Assembly (NCBI GenBank): GCA_022845895.1
Contig: AP025573.1
Span: forward strand, 4,094,097-4,158,096
Source: Lachnospiraceae bacterium
GTDB taxonomy: Bacteria > Bacillota > Clostridia > Lachnospirales > Lachnospiraceae
Direction: 5' to 3'
Length of the DNA stretch: 64,000 nucleotides
Under the pieces are notes generated by a model. The model was given only the letters and a program-made list of their open reading frames with translations. It was not told where the DNA came from and made no database searches. The number at the start of each line of letters is the position of its first letter. The stretch's first letter is position 1. Positions 45,500-53,182 of the stretch are shown piece after piece. The translations under genes and the position numbers were made by a program.

Positions 45500-45665
45500 C
45501 TTTGTCATCTAACTTCCAGTTTTACGAACTAATTGTATCAAAATAAAGTCGTTTAAAGCTGCCGATTAGCACACAACAGCTTTTGGGGATGATGGTTGCG
45601 TTTGTGGTTTACCAGCGATAAACTGTCAACGTATTGATTTCACTTTAACTGCTGACGCAAACGCA

Positions 45666-45705
45666 AAGAGCACCTCTATACTCAATTGAGTGCAGAGGTG
45701 CTCTT
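45666..45705. terminator. Bidirectional terminator
   Basis: AAGAGCACCTCT/AGAGGTGCTCTT perfect 12-bp stem with an inner CTCAATTGAG dyad, between convergent transcription units. In 45500-45665 a short plus-strand coding-like relic (PISTQQLLGMMVAFVVYQR) is visible but too short to call. Confidence 0.8.
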
Positions 45706-45761
45706 GTTATTTATCATATTCGAAAAGCTAATGCAGAGCTTTTGTCGGGCATACCTTGGTA

Positions 45762-46208
45762 TTAGTACGCATTTTCTTCAAAGTAGGTGTAGATTTTTTC
45801 CGAAACATAGCTTACCAGATAAGCGATAAAAGGAAAAACAATGAAGCCTACTGCCTTTGTAAATTCTCCAATTTCTCCAAATGGGACGCCGCTTTTGAAA
45901 GCACAAAAAGACTGATACAGATAGTAAACTCCTGCAATCAGTCCGAAAGAAGAAATGTAACCAATTCCTTTTGCGACATAGGAAACCGCATGAAACGCAA
46001 TGGAAAGTGGCGTGTAAATAATCGTCCTCAATTCACTGAAAACAGAACCGAAAAACTTATATCTTTTTTCTGACTTTTCAATTCGTTTTTCTGACCTTGC
46101 GTATTCTTCATCTGTCATAACAGTGCCAAAACCCAACTCTGCAAATTTCTTGCCAATCTCCCTTGCACTCTGTTCTTCTCTATTTTCATTATAGTTGTAA
46201 TCTTTCAT
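45762..46208 (-). CDS. Membrane protein, 148 aa
   Basis: The N-terminal ~60 residues are charged and helical (KFAELGFGTVMTDEEYARSE), followed by two or three hydrophobic segments (~75-95, ~120-138). Not recognised. It is the last of three minus-strand genes (46835-47311, 46366-46785, this one) whose intergenic space before it contains the 16-bp inverted repeat. A GAGGTG binding site precedes the ATG. Confidence 0.6.
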   Translation of the reverse strand: MKDYNYNENREEQSAREIGKKFAELGFGTVMTDEEYARSEKRIEKSEKRYKFFGSVFSELRTIIYTPLSIAFHAVSYVAKGIGYISSFGLIAGVYYLYQSFCAFKSGVPFGEIGEFTKAVGFIVFPFIAYLVSYVSEKIYTYFEENAY

Positions 46209-46237
46209 AATGAATCACCTCGCAAGAATAGAATTTT

Positions 46238-46356
46238 CAGCCATGAGCAAAACGCAGGTTTTGCAACATTGATACCACCATATGCCGCTGTATCGAGCTT
46301 GATAGTGCTATATGTTGTATGTCGTTATGAGTAAATCGGAGTTTTGCTCATGGCTG
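46238..46356. repeat. 16-bp perfect inverted repeat flanking an 87-bp spacer
   Basis: CAGCCATGAGCAAAAC (46238-46253) and its exact inverse GTTTTGCTCATGGCTG (46341-46356) flank 87 bases between two membrane protein genes. The flanking bases are also partly matched. The spacer contains smaller dyads (GCAAAACGCAGGTTTTGC and TTGATA-N-ATATG repeats). Confidence 0.75.
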
Positions 46357-46365
46357 TAGAATTTT

Positions 46366-46785
46366 TTATGTATTACGCTCGTCCGTAGAATTTGTTTGTG
46401 TTACACTGCTTTTTTGAATTTGTGATATTGTTCGTATTGTCTTAACATCCCGAACCACACAGAGAACTGTCAGAACAATTATGATAAATACAAATCCATC
46501 TTCGCTCAGCCAAGGAATAGAAGCAATAATTCCATCTATTTTAAAACTTACAAACAACGCTATCGCTACCGTTATTATAAATGCAAGGAGATACCTCTTT
46601 GATACATCTAATATAAATCCATAAAGCGATAAGCTTATATAGGCTAAAGAGGCAAGTCCAAGACCGGCACCTATTATTTCTAATGAAAAAATCGCCCCTC
46701 CTTTTTGGAACTGGCTATATACGTACCAAGCAAAGATTCCTAAAAAAATTATCATTTTTAAGATTTTTGTTGTAATTCTGCTCAT
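46366..46785 (-). CDS. Membrane protein, 139 aa
   Basis: Four predicted membrane helices (~8-22, ~35-55, ~68-85, ~97-115), short loops, and a polar C-terminal tail (IQKSSVTQTNSTDERNT). No family recognised. GGAGGTATATATG at the start. Together with the 148-aa membrane protein it may be a small two-component membrane system of the element. Confidence 0.55.
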   Translation of the reverse strand: MSRITTKILKMIIFLGIFAWYVYSQFQKGGAIFSLEIIGAGLGLASLAYISLSLYGFILDVSKRYLLAFIITVAIALFVSFKIDGIIASIPWLSEDGFVFIIIVLTVLCVVRDVKTIRTISQIQKSSVTQTNSTDERNT

Positions 46786-46834
46786 ATATACCTCCGCAAA
46801 TTCAATTTTCTGTTTCTGGCGGTGTAATCTTAAA

Positions 46835-47311
46835 TCAAAAATCTTCCCCTGTAATAAAACGCAGAATCAGATTATTGATTACTTTATTCTCTTTAATGCT
46901 TTCTTCGACTTGTTCAAGCCACAGTTCTTCGTTTTCTTTATCAAACGCTTCCAGTTCGGCACGCTGTTCCGGCGATAAGCCCTTGTATCGTTGCTCAAAA
47001 TATTCTGCACGTTCTTCCGGGGTTTCCTCCGGGTCTGTGAATCCTGTGATATCTGTAGGGAATGTATCCGGCACCAACTTTCCCTGTCTTGTCAGCCAAG
47101 CTAAGGCATCAATAAATCCCATCATGTATGTAAGACGTTCTTTTGACGTTAGGTAGAAGTTCTCCGTCTTTAGGTACTTTGTACGGGGAGACTGTCCAAA
47201 CGCCTTGAAAAGCCCCTTATCGCTTTCTAAGAGTATTCTAAGGCCGTCATGGTACTGCTCATAGTTATCAAGCACCATACTTTTCAGCGTATATAATTCG
47301 TCCGAGTTCAT
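46835..47311 (-). CDS. Hypothetical protein, 158 aa
   Basis: Helical acidic protein; starts MNSDELYTLKSMVLDNYEQY and has a Glu-rich C terminus (EERAEYFEQRYKGLSPEQRA). Not recognised; such proteins are frequent in Clostridia mobilisable elements. GGAGGG precedes the ATG, and its promoter lies in the divergent interval with the RHH gene. Confidence 0.6.
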   Translation of the reverse strand: MNSDELYTLKSMVLDNYEQYHDGLRILLESDKGLFKAFGQSPRTKYLKTENFYLTSKERLTYMMGFIDALAWLTRQGKLVPDTFPTDITGFTDPEETPEERAEYFEQRYKGLSPEQRAELEAFDKENEELWLEQVEESIKENKVINNLILRFITGEDF

Positions 47312-47354
47312 TTCAATCCCTCCAATATAATTTATAACATAAATTATAACATAT

Positions 47355-47398
47355 AAATCACATCTATGGAAACATAAAATCTAACATAGAGGTGATTT
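47355..47398. promoter_or_regulatory. Operator-like inverted repeat in the RHH promoter region
   Basis: AAATCACATCTATG (47355-47368) and CATAGAGGTGATTT (47385-47398) match with one mismatch; the second arm contains the RHH gene's binding site (GAGGTG). It is well placed for autorepression by the RHH protein. Confidence 0.65.
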
Positions 47399-47401
47399 AG
47401 C

Positions 47402-47599
47402 ATGAAAGAGGAAAAATTGATAATTCATCCGAAACGTCCCAAGGGGGATGACGGTTATAAGACCTTTTCTGTTCGTATCAGAGAGGACGTTGTGCAGCGC
47501 ATTGATGAAATATCGGCTCAGACAGGGCGCAGCCGAAATGAACTGATTGGTATACTGTTGGAGTTTTCGTTAGACCGCTGCTCCATCGAACCCAAATAA
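47402..47599 (+). CDS. Ribbon-helix-helix (CopG-like) DNA-binding protein, 65 aa
   Basis: The pattern KTFSVRIREDVVQRIDEISA followed by TGRSRNELIGILLEFSLD is an RHH fold: one strand then two helices. Likely repressor of its own gene and of the divergent 46835-47311 gene through the dyad at 47355-47398. The Lys/Pro-rich first 18 residues are an arm. Confidence 0.85.
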   Translation: MKEEKLIIHPKRPKGDDGYKTFSVRIREDVVQRIDEISAQTGRSRNELIGILLEFSLDRCSIEPK

Positions 47600-47602
47600 C
47601 AA

Positions 47603-47655
47603 AAAATCACAGGCAGCTCCTTTGCGTAGTGCAATAGGAATCGCCTGTGATTTTC
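47603..47655. terminator. Bidirectional terminator between RHH and XRE genes
   Basis: AAAATCACAGGC/GCCTGTGATTTT perfect 12-bp outer stem with a loose internal stem, flanked by A and T runs. Confidence 0.8.
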
Positions 47656-48357
47656 TTATTTTCCGTATCGTTTGATATCCACCTGTGACAGCGTGTGGAC
47701 GGTGGCTTTAAGCGTTCTCAAATGCTCCCGAGCTGTTTTATAGTCCTTATGAGCAATGCAATCCTCAATCAGTTCTACATTGTCATTCACAATCATATCA
47801 AACTGCTCTAACGAGGATTTCAACCCCAGAATGCGTTCAAAGTCTGTATAACGGGATTCCACTTTTTCTGCCGGAGGTTCGTTTTCTTCGCACTGTAAAG
47901 GGAATGTGTCCGTCCATTCTTGCAGTTCGGCTTGTGTGATATCCCCGTTCTCCCATTTGCGCCTTTCGTTGTACCATGCTTGTAACGCTTGAAGAATTGT
48001 CTCATCCTTTGTCTGGATAGCGTATTTAGGCTCTTGCGGAAGTTCGATTGGCACAAGGTCATATTTCTCGGACAGTTCAAACAAAATGTGTATGGCATCG
48101 TTATAGCTGTCGATCTGGCGGTCAATGAGTGTTTCTACTGGCACACCGAGCCTTTGGGCAATCAGTTCTAATTTATCTCGGGACGCTTGTCTATATCCAA
48201 TTTCATAATTCCTTATAGCGGCTTCATTTACCCCTAAAGCGTTTGCCAATTCAACAACAGTTGTATCTTTCTGCGAACGGATTCTTCGAATTTTTGTTCC
48301 TGTTCCCAGATACCTTCCAGACTTTTTATCGCTTCGAAATTTATCCCACAAACCCAT
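47656..48357 (-). CDS. XRE-family regulator of the second element, 233 aa
   Basis: Helix-turn-helix (GTKIRRIRSQKDTTVVELAN, ALGVNEAAIRNYEIGYRQAS) at ~20-70, then a long helical C-terminal domain. The ATG at 48357 follows GGGAGGAAAA; the frame is open to 48444. It is divergent from xis/int, with the dyad at 48527-48558 between them, so it likely represses excision. Confidence 0.87.
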   Translation of the reverse strand: MGLWDKFRSDKKSGRYLGTGTKIRRIRSQKDTTVVELANALGVNEAAIRNYEIGYRQASRDKLELIAQRLGVPVETLIDRQIDSYNDAIHILFELSEKYDLVPIELPQEPKYAIQTKDETILQALQAWYNERRKWENGDITQAELQEWTDTFPLQCEENEPPAEKVESRYTDFERILGLKSSLEQFDMIVNDNVELIEDCIAHKDYKTAREHLRTLKATVHTLSQVDIKRYGK

Positions 48358-48489
48358 TTGTTTTCCTCCCAACTGTGTTGCCCCAACAATACACTTCAGA
48401 TAATACCATCGTTTGAGCCGGAAATCAAGATTAACCATTCGCATTCGAATGAAAAACGCTATTAACGTAACTATTTTGCTTCAACCGTA

Positions 48490-48558
48490 TTGACAACGGC
48501 ACTACTCAGGAGTAATATAAGAATATAACACAATATAACATTAACGTTATACTGTGTT
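48490..48558 (+). promoter_or_regulatory. xis/int promoter with operator
   Basis: TTGACA (48490-48495), 17-bp spacer, TAATAT (48513-48518), then the inverted repeat AACACAATATAAC (48527-48539)/GTTATACTGTGTT (48546-48558) with one mismatch over the start-site region, as expected for a repressor operator. Confidence 0.75.
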
Positions 48559-48600
48559 GCAAAGCCGCATTAACCAGTAATAACAAAGGAGATGAATACT

Positions 48601-48813
48601 ATGGCAGGAGTAACCCAGTCTATCATGGAGTGTCGCAACTACTCTGTGCAGGACATTATGAACATCTATGGTGTCGGAGAGGAAAGTGTCCGCAACTTTA
48701 TCAAAAAGCATCAGAAAAACAATGATTTTCGTGTATTCATGGTGGGGAAATATCTTCGTATCGACAAGAACAGTTTTGAAGATTGGTATAACAATCATCC
48801 GAACGAGTTCTAA
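48601..48813 (+). CDS. xis: Excisionase of the second element, 70 aa
   Basis: Winged-helix excisionase: YSVQDIMNIYGVGEESVRNF, then FMVGKYLRIDKNSFEDWYNN. ATG 48601 follows AAAGGAG at 48585-48591; the in-frame ATG at 48592 abuts the site and is rejected. Directly upstream of int (8-bp gap). Homologous to the xis at 38534. Confidence 0.87.
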   Translation: MAGVTQSIMECRNYSVQDIMNIYGVGEESVRNFIKKHQKNNDFRVFMVGKYLRIDKNSFEDWYNNHPNEF

Positions 48814-48821
48814 CGGATGTT

Positions 48822-50333
48822 ATGGGCAGAAAACCTAAGAAGAAAGACATAGCTGAGTATTTGTGGCATAGCGAACCCACCAAGATTAACGCTACCAATG
48901 ACAACTGGCGCATCCGCTATGGGTATCTTGATTCCGAAGGCAAGGAACACCAGACCACCGAGACTGTGAACAACGAACGTGCGAAGAATCAGTTCTTATC
49001 CTATCTTCTGCTCCGAGAAAAGGAGCATAAGGCTGCCAAGGGCACAACAGTAGCTTCAAAAGTTGATAAAACGGAGATAGAAACCGTTGAACAACTCTTG
49101 TACGCCTATGCCGAACATACTAAGTATTTACATACCATCGGAGACAGATATGGATGGGACGAGGGCACTTACAGAGCGAATATCGGTAAGATTCGTAATT
49201 ACATTGTTCCCGTGTTTGGTTCATTCCCTATATGGAAAATAACCCGTGTCGATATGAGACAGGGCTTCAAGGATATGCTTCAATTACCGCAAGCCAACGG
49301 GAATCATAAGGCAAATGGGGCAAGGGTATCACAGCGTACTGTTTATGATTGCAAGAAAATCATCAGCCGAGCATTTAAGTACGCTACGGATGATTTGGAG
49401 CTTATCACAGAAAACCCCATGTTGGGTGTGACTGTAAAGCAGCCGAAGTCAAGCAGGCGTGAGGTGTGGACAGAAGAACAGTTTAATTTTGCGTATGATA
49501 ACTGTTCCGATCCACAGCTCAAGCTTCTAATCAGCCTTATGGTGGCATTGAGCAGCCGTATTGGAGAATGTCTTGCCTTAACATGGTCTGATGTATACGA
49601 TAACGAGGACAAGCATGAACCGTCCTATATTCGTAACTACAAGGAGTTGACTTACCGCACTGAGAAATTTATTAAAGAAACAAATGGTCGGGGGATTCTC
49701 AAAGTATTCGACCAAGTTCGTAGCACTCGACCGGATGCAAAAAGACGTGCGGTCTTTCATGTTACCAAGACGGAAAAGGAAATCGAAGCAAAGACGGACA
49801 GAATCTATATAGCGCCGGAAGTCATTTTCATGCTCCGTGATTACAGGCTTGTTCAGAATCAGCATAAGCAGCTTGCAGGAGACAGCTACATTGATGATGA
49901 TTTGATATTTGCTCACGAGGATGGTACGCATATCAGTTCACAATACGCCGATGATATGTTCCGTTCACTCTATGAGCCTTTAGGACTTCCAAAAGTAGAC
50001 CTGTATAGCCTAAGGCATTTCTCAATCACAAAAAAACTTGATTATAACAAGCATGACTATGTGAGCTTGGCTAAGGATACCGCCCATCGTCAGTTGAGCA
50101 CGATACAGGACTATTACGAAACGCCGGAGGACAGCGTAAGAATTGATACAGCGAAAGCGATTGGAAAGTTTCTTAGTCGCTCCGGCAAATCGGATTCTGA
50201 ATCCAAAGCGACAATCTCTCTGGCAGATGAAGATTTTGCAAAAAAGCTTGAGGAAGTGGCTTCTGATTCAGCCGGAAAACAGATGCTTGAGTTTGCTATC
50301 GCCATGTACGAGAAGAACAATTCGGGCAATTAA
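48822..50333 (+). CDS. int: Tyrosine integrase of the second element, 503 aa
   Basis: N-terminal arm domain (~25-60), core-binding domain (~85-185), catalytic domain with Arg in LSSRIGECLALTW (~248), box II YSLRHFSITKKL and the final HRQLSTIQDYYETP with the nucleophile Tyr. The long insert between Arg and box II (~255-380) is characteristic of a subset of Clostridia integrases. It lies 350 bp from the right attachment core in tRNA-Arg. The acidic C-terminal tail (DEDFAKKLEEVASDSAGKQ) is an extension. Confidence 0.95.
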   Translation: MGRKPKKKDIAEYLWHSEPTKINATNDNWRIRYGYLDSEGKEHQTTETVNNERAKNQFLSYLLLREKEHKAAKGTTVASKVDKTEIETVEQLLYAYAEHTKYLHTIGDRYGWDEGTYRANIGKIRNYIVPVFGSFPIWKITRVDMRQGFKDMLQLPQANGNHKANGARVSQRTVYDCKKIISRAFKYATDDLELITENPMLGVTVKQPKSSRREVWTEEQFNFAYDNCSDPQLKLLISLMVALSSRIGECLALTWSDVYDNEDKHEPSYIRNYKELTYRTEKFIKETNGRGILKVFDQVRSTRPDAKRRAVFHVTKTEKEIEAKTDRIYIAPEVIFMLRDYRLVQNQHKQLAGDSYIDDDLIFAHEDGTHISSQYADDMFRSLYEPLGLPKVDLYSLRHFSITKKLDYNKHDYVSLAKDTAHRQLSTIQDYYETPEDSVRIDTAKAIGKFLSRSGKSDSESKATISLADEDFAKKLEEVASDSAGKQMLEFAIAMYEKNNSGN

Positions 50334-50518
50334 AGGTCATCCGACACCAACCGTATTTAACGCCGTTAATCACCTAAATATTTAGCTACTGTACAAAACC
50401 ACTGAATTTACTGTATAATATAAGCGATACGAAACACCCGAACCATGATTCCCTTGCAGCAATAAAAGAGAAAAACCTCTCCAAGCGAAGCTTGATTATT
50501 TTTTCTTTTACTGCTCAA

Positions 50519-50557
50519 TAAAAAAGCCGAAAACCCTTGAAAACAAAGGCTTTCGGC
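50519..50557 (-). terminator. Terminator of the intact tRNA-Arg
   Basis: GCCGAAAGCC/GGTTTTCGGC-type stem followed on the minus strand by TTTTTTA. It lies 10 bases beyond the tRNA 3' end. The remaining 50334-50518 shows no gene. Confidence 0.75.
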
Positions 50558-50566
50558 GTTATTATC

Positions 50567-50643
50567 TGGCGCGCCAAAAGGGATTCGAACCCCCGGCCTT
50601 CCCCTTAGGAGGGGGACGCTCTATCCAGCTGAGCTATTGGCGC
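50567..50643 (-). tRNA. tRNA-Arg(CCU), complete with encoded CCA
   Basis: Acceptor GCGCCAA/TTGGCGC, D arm GCTC-AGCTGGATA-GAGC, anticodon stem TCCCC-CTCCTAA-GGGGA with anticodon CCT, T arm CGGGG-GTTCGAATC-CC type, discriminator G and encoded CCA (50567-50569). All stems pair. It sits inside the second element, between int and the right attachment core. Its body differs from the neighbouring split tRNA-Arg and so is not a simple duplicate. Confidence 0.92.
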
Positions 50644-50683
50644 GTATATCAAATGAAATTGTAAATAGTGAGGATTGAACAAC

Positions 50684-50724
50684 CGCTTAGGAGGCGAATG
50701 CTCTATCCCCTGAGCTACAGAGAC
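50684..50724 (-). pseudogene. 5' half of a tRNA-Arg(CCU) gene
   Basis: From 50724: acceptor GTCTCTG, D arm GCTC-AGGGGATA-GAGC, anticodon 5' stem TTCGC and loop CTCCTAA, then the core GCG where tRNA identity ends. What follows (a degenerate GTTCAATCC) lacks a matching acceptor strand. The missing half is at 40341-40384. Confidence 0.85.
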
Positions 50725-50778
50725 ACTTTGTATATTATAACAGTTTATGCAACTGATATAACCATTTTATTCAATTTT

Positions 50779-50837
50779 GGTGAGCGAACTCCGACCACTT
50801 AGGAGGCGGTCGCTCTATCCAGCTGAGCTACGGAAAC
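50779..50837 (-). pseudogene. Second truncated tRNA-Arg(CCU) with degenerate 3' part
   Basis: Acceptor GTTTCCG, complete D arm, anticodon arm ACCGC-CTCCTAA-GTGGT, then a shortened variable/T region (GGAGTTCGCTC) and no matching acceptor 3' strand. It resembles the host-type tRNA-Arg(CCU) cut shortly after the anticodon arm. Its 3' half is not in the window. Probably the scar of an older integration. Confidence 0.75.
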
Positions 50838-50915
50838 ATATTAAGTTGTCAGCTTTTATATTCTATCATTTTATTAGAAAAAAATCAATAACGAAATTGG
50901 GGACACCCTTTTTTT

Positions 50916-50957
50916 AATTGGGGACGGGGTATTTCTAGAAATACCCCGTCCCCAATT
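50916..50957. repeat. 42-bp perfect palindrome (GGGGACGG-type)
   Basis: AATTGGGGACGGGGTATTTC and its exact inverse, with a partial extra copy (AATTGGGGACACCC) 20 bases to the left. It follows the DUF3881 gene and may act as its terminator. A sister palindrome with the same ends lies at 63832-63873. Confidence 0.85.
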
Positions 50958-50961
50958 ACCT

Positions 50962-51837
50962 TTAAAAGTTAATTCTTCCTTGCAGCCAGATATCTCCTTT
51001 AAAGCGGCGTCCTACGGCAGGCTCTCCTGTCACTTTCTTAACGGGCACGCAGATATCGAACTGCAGCTCATTCACATCTAGTTTCATGACATAGAGCTGT
51101 TCCTTTGTATCTTCATTTTCTATTGTATGTATATCCAGTATCTCACCTAATATGGAGTAGCAGTCACATTCTATCCCGTACGGCATGAAACATGTATCCA
51201 CTATACTGAACACATCTTCTGTGATGAGACGTCTTGATACTTTGGAATAAATGTCTATATCGTCCAGCGTCAGGCTTTCCATCGCGGCCTGATCGCCGTT
51301 TTTAGCCGCACTTAATAGCATCATCCTGTTTCTGGATTCTTCCTGTCTCTTTTTTTCTAATTCGGCATTCTTTAATACCGGGAGCAGAATCGTACCCTTA
51401 TTGCATAGTCCTGAAAGTGTTACAGAACCGTATTTCACTTTTTTGCCCGACATCTGCTTCTCTTTGATAAATTCTACCGCATTCTGCAGATAAAAGATTA
51501 GGCTGATACCTACTTTTACATCTTCGCATATACCTACGTAGGCTTCTTCACCCATCCTCCTCTCCACAACGACATCAGCATAAGATGTCAGTCCGCTGCC
51601 GATAAAATATGGATAATAATACTGTCGTTCAAAATGTTCGTTTATATCCATATCCCCACAGATAGATACGCCTATGCCGGCGCCGCATTCCCGCTGATAC
51701 TCGCAGAAATCCAGTTCATTTTCGATTTCTACGAGTTCATGATGGGTGAATGACTCCTCTGTATCTTTCAGGAATTCATTCAATCGTCTTTTTGAAGTTA
51801 TATTGCCATAACCTATGGCCTGTAAAAATTTATGCAT
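50962..51837 (-). CDS. DUF3881 family protein, 291 aa
   Basis: Starts MHKFLQAIGYGNITSKRRLN; beta-rich centre with VEFIKEKQMSGKKVKYGSVT and a C-terminal FDICVPVKKVTGEPAVGRRF segment, matching DUF3881 proteins found next to serS in Lachnospiraceae. Function unknown. It is last in the parA-parB-DUF4446-serS-DUF3881 block (26-bp gap after serS). Soluble, no membrane segment. Confidence 0.85.
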   Translation of the reverse strand: MHKFLQAIGYGNITSKRRLNEFLKDTEESFTHHELVEIENELDFCEYQRECGAGIGVSICGDMDINEHFERQYYYPYFIGSGLTSYADVVVERRMGEEAYVGICEDVKVGISLIFYLQNAVEFIKEKQMSGKKVKYGSVTLSGLCNKGTILLPVLKNAELEKKRQEESRNRMMLLSAAKNGDQAAMESLTLDDIDIYSKVSRRLITEDVFSIVDTCFMPYGIECDCYSILGEILDIHTIENEDTKEQLYVMKLDVNELQFDICVPVKKVTGEPAVGRRFKGDIWLQGRINF

Positions 51838-51863
51838 GGGTTTTTCCTTACAATTTGAATGTT

Positions 51864-53150
51864 TTATTTCTTTTCAATCTTCGTCATACCACCCATGTAT
51901 GGCTGCAATACTTCTGGAATACGGACTGAGCCGTCTTCCTGAAGGTTGTTTTCTAAAAATGCAATCAACATTCTAGGTGGCGCTACTACTGTGTTGTTAA
52001 GTGTGTGTGCAAAGTATTTGCTTCCTTCTGTGCCTTTCACGCGTATGCCAAGCCTTCTTGCCTGTGCATCCCCAAGGTTGGAACAGCTTCCTACTTCAAA
52101 GTATTTCTTCTGCCTCGGTGACCATGCTTCTACGTCGCAGGACTTAACCTTCAGGTCAGCCAGGTCCCCGGAACAGCACTCCAGCGTACGTACAGGCACA
52201 TCGAGAGAACGGAATAAGTCTACTGTATTCTGCCAGAGTTTATCATACCATACCTTGCTCTCTTCCGGCTTACAAACAACGATCATCTCCTGCTTTTCAA
52301 ACTGATGGATTCTGTACACGCCACGTTCTTCGATCCCATGAGCTCCTTTTTCTTTACGGAAGCAGGGTGAATAACTCGTCAATGTCTGTGGTAGCTGGTT
52401 TTCATTTAGCATCGTATCGATGAATTTGCCTATCATTGAGTGTTCGCTCGTTCCGATGAGATAGAGGTCCTCACCTTCAATCTTGTACATCATGGCATCC
52501 ATCTCTGCAAAACTCATGACCCCTGTCACGACATTGCTGCGAATCATGAATGGAGGGATGCAGTAAGTAAAGCCACGGTTGATCATAAAATCTCTAGCAT
52601 ATGTGATTACTGCTGAATGCAGCCTGGCAATATCTCCCATAAGATAATAGAACCCATTTCCTGCAACTTTTCCTGCACTCTCGAGATCTATACCGTTAAA
52701 ATTCTCCATAATCTCCGTGTGGTATGGTATTTCAAATTCTGGTATTACAGGTTCTCCATATTTTTGTATCTCTACATTTTCACTGTCATCTTTTCCTATA
52801 GGTACAGATGGATCGATGATATTAGGAATCGTCATCATAATCTTTTTGATTCTTTCCTCTACCTGCTTTTCTTCTGAGGACAAAGCCTCTACTCTGTCTG
52901 CATTTTCCTGTACCTTTTTCTTAAGTTCTTCCGCTTCTTCTTTCTTGCCCTGTGCCATGCATGCGCCAATCTGCTTGGATATCTTGTTCCTGTCCGCACG
53001 CAGCGCCTCAACTTCCTGTTTAATATCTCTATTCTGCTGATCTAATTGTAATACCTCATCTACGAGAGGAAGTTTATCATCCTGAAATTTCTTTTTGATA
53101 TTTTCTTTTACTGTATCAGGGTTATTTCTTACAAATTTGATATCTAACAT
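51864..53150 (-). CDS. serS: Seryl-tRNA synthetase, 428 aa
   Basis: Charges tRNA-Ser. N-terminal long coiled-coil arm (~30-100, rich in Glu/Lys), class II catalytic domain with motif 2 (SPCFRKEKGAHGIEERGVYR in parts) and motif 3 near the end (LNNTVVAPPRMLIAFLENN). ATG 53150 (MLDIKF) follows GAGGTGG; the GTG at 53159 is inside it. Not preceded by a T-box, as the gap to DUF4446 is only ~30 bases. Core chromosomal gene. Confidence 0.97.
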   Translation of the reverse strand: MLDIKFVRNNPDTVKENIKKKFQDDKLPLVDEVLQLDQQNRDIKQEVEALRADRNKISKQIGACMAQGKKEEAEELKKKVQENADRVEALSSEEKQVEERIKKIMMTIPNIIDPSVPIGKDDSENVEIQKYGEPVIPEFEIPYHTEIMENFNGIDLESAGKVAGNGFYYLMGDIARLHSAVITYARDFMINRGFTYCIPPFMIRSNVVTGVMSFAEMDAMMYKIEGEDLYLIGTSEHSMIGKFIDTMLNENQLPQTLTSYSPCFRKEKGAHGIEERGVYRIHQFEKQEMIVVCKPEESKVWYDKLWQNTVDLFRSLDVPVRTLECCSGDLADLKVKSCDVEAWSPRQKKYFEVGSCSNLGDAQARRLGIRVKGTEGSKYFAHTLNNTVVAPPRMLIAFLENNLQEDGSVRIPEVLQPYMGGMTKIEKK

Positions 53151-53182
53151 AATTTCCACCTCATTATTCGTTATTGTTATAT

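Larger units (their letters stand above)
40385..50695. mobile_element. 10.3-kb integrative mobilisable element inserted in tRNA-Arg(CCU)
   Basis: Bounded by direct 12-bp CGCTTAGGAGGC copies (40373-40384 and 50684-50695) in the two halves of one tRNA gene. Contents: RepA/KaiC-like ATPase, a 183-aa protein, MobC, TraX, several hypothetical and membrane proteins, RHH and XRE regulators, xis and int. It has a MobC but no relaxase, so mobilisation would need help or has been lost. The int gene and an intact tRNA-Arg(CCU) lie at the right end. Confidence 0.75.

Noticed and set aside
45500..45660. Short coding relic ending in VAFVVYQR
   Set aside because: Fewer than 25 codons after an in-frame stop, with no start or family match.
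50671..50837. Two further functional tRNA-Arg genes
   Set aside because: Both lose the T arm and acceptor 3' strand after the anticodon arm, so they cannot fold as tRNAs.
51830..51863. T-box or serine riboswitch in the serS unit
   Set aside because: Gaps around serS are ~30 bases, too short for a leader RNA.
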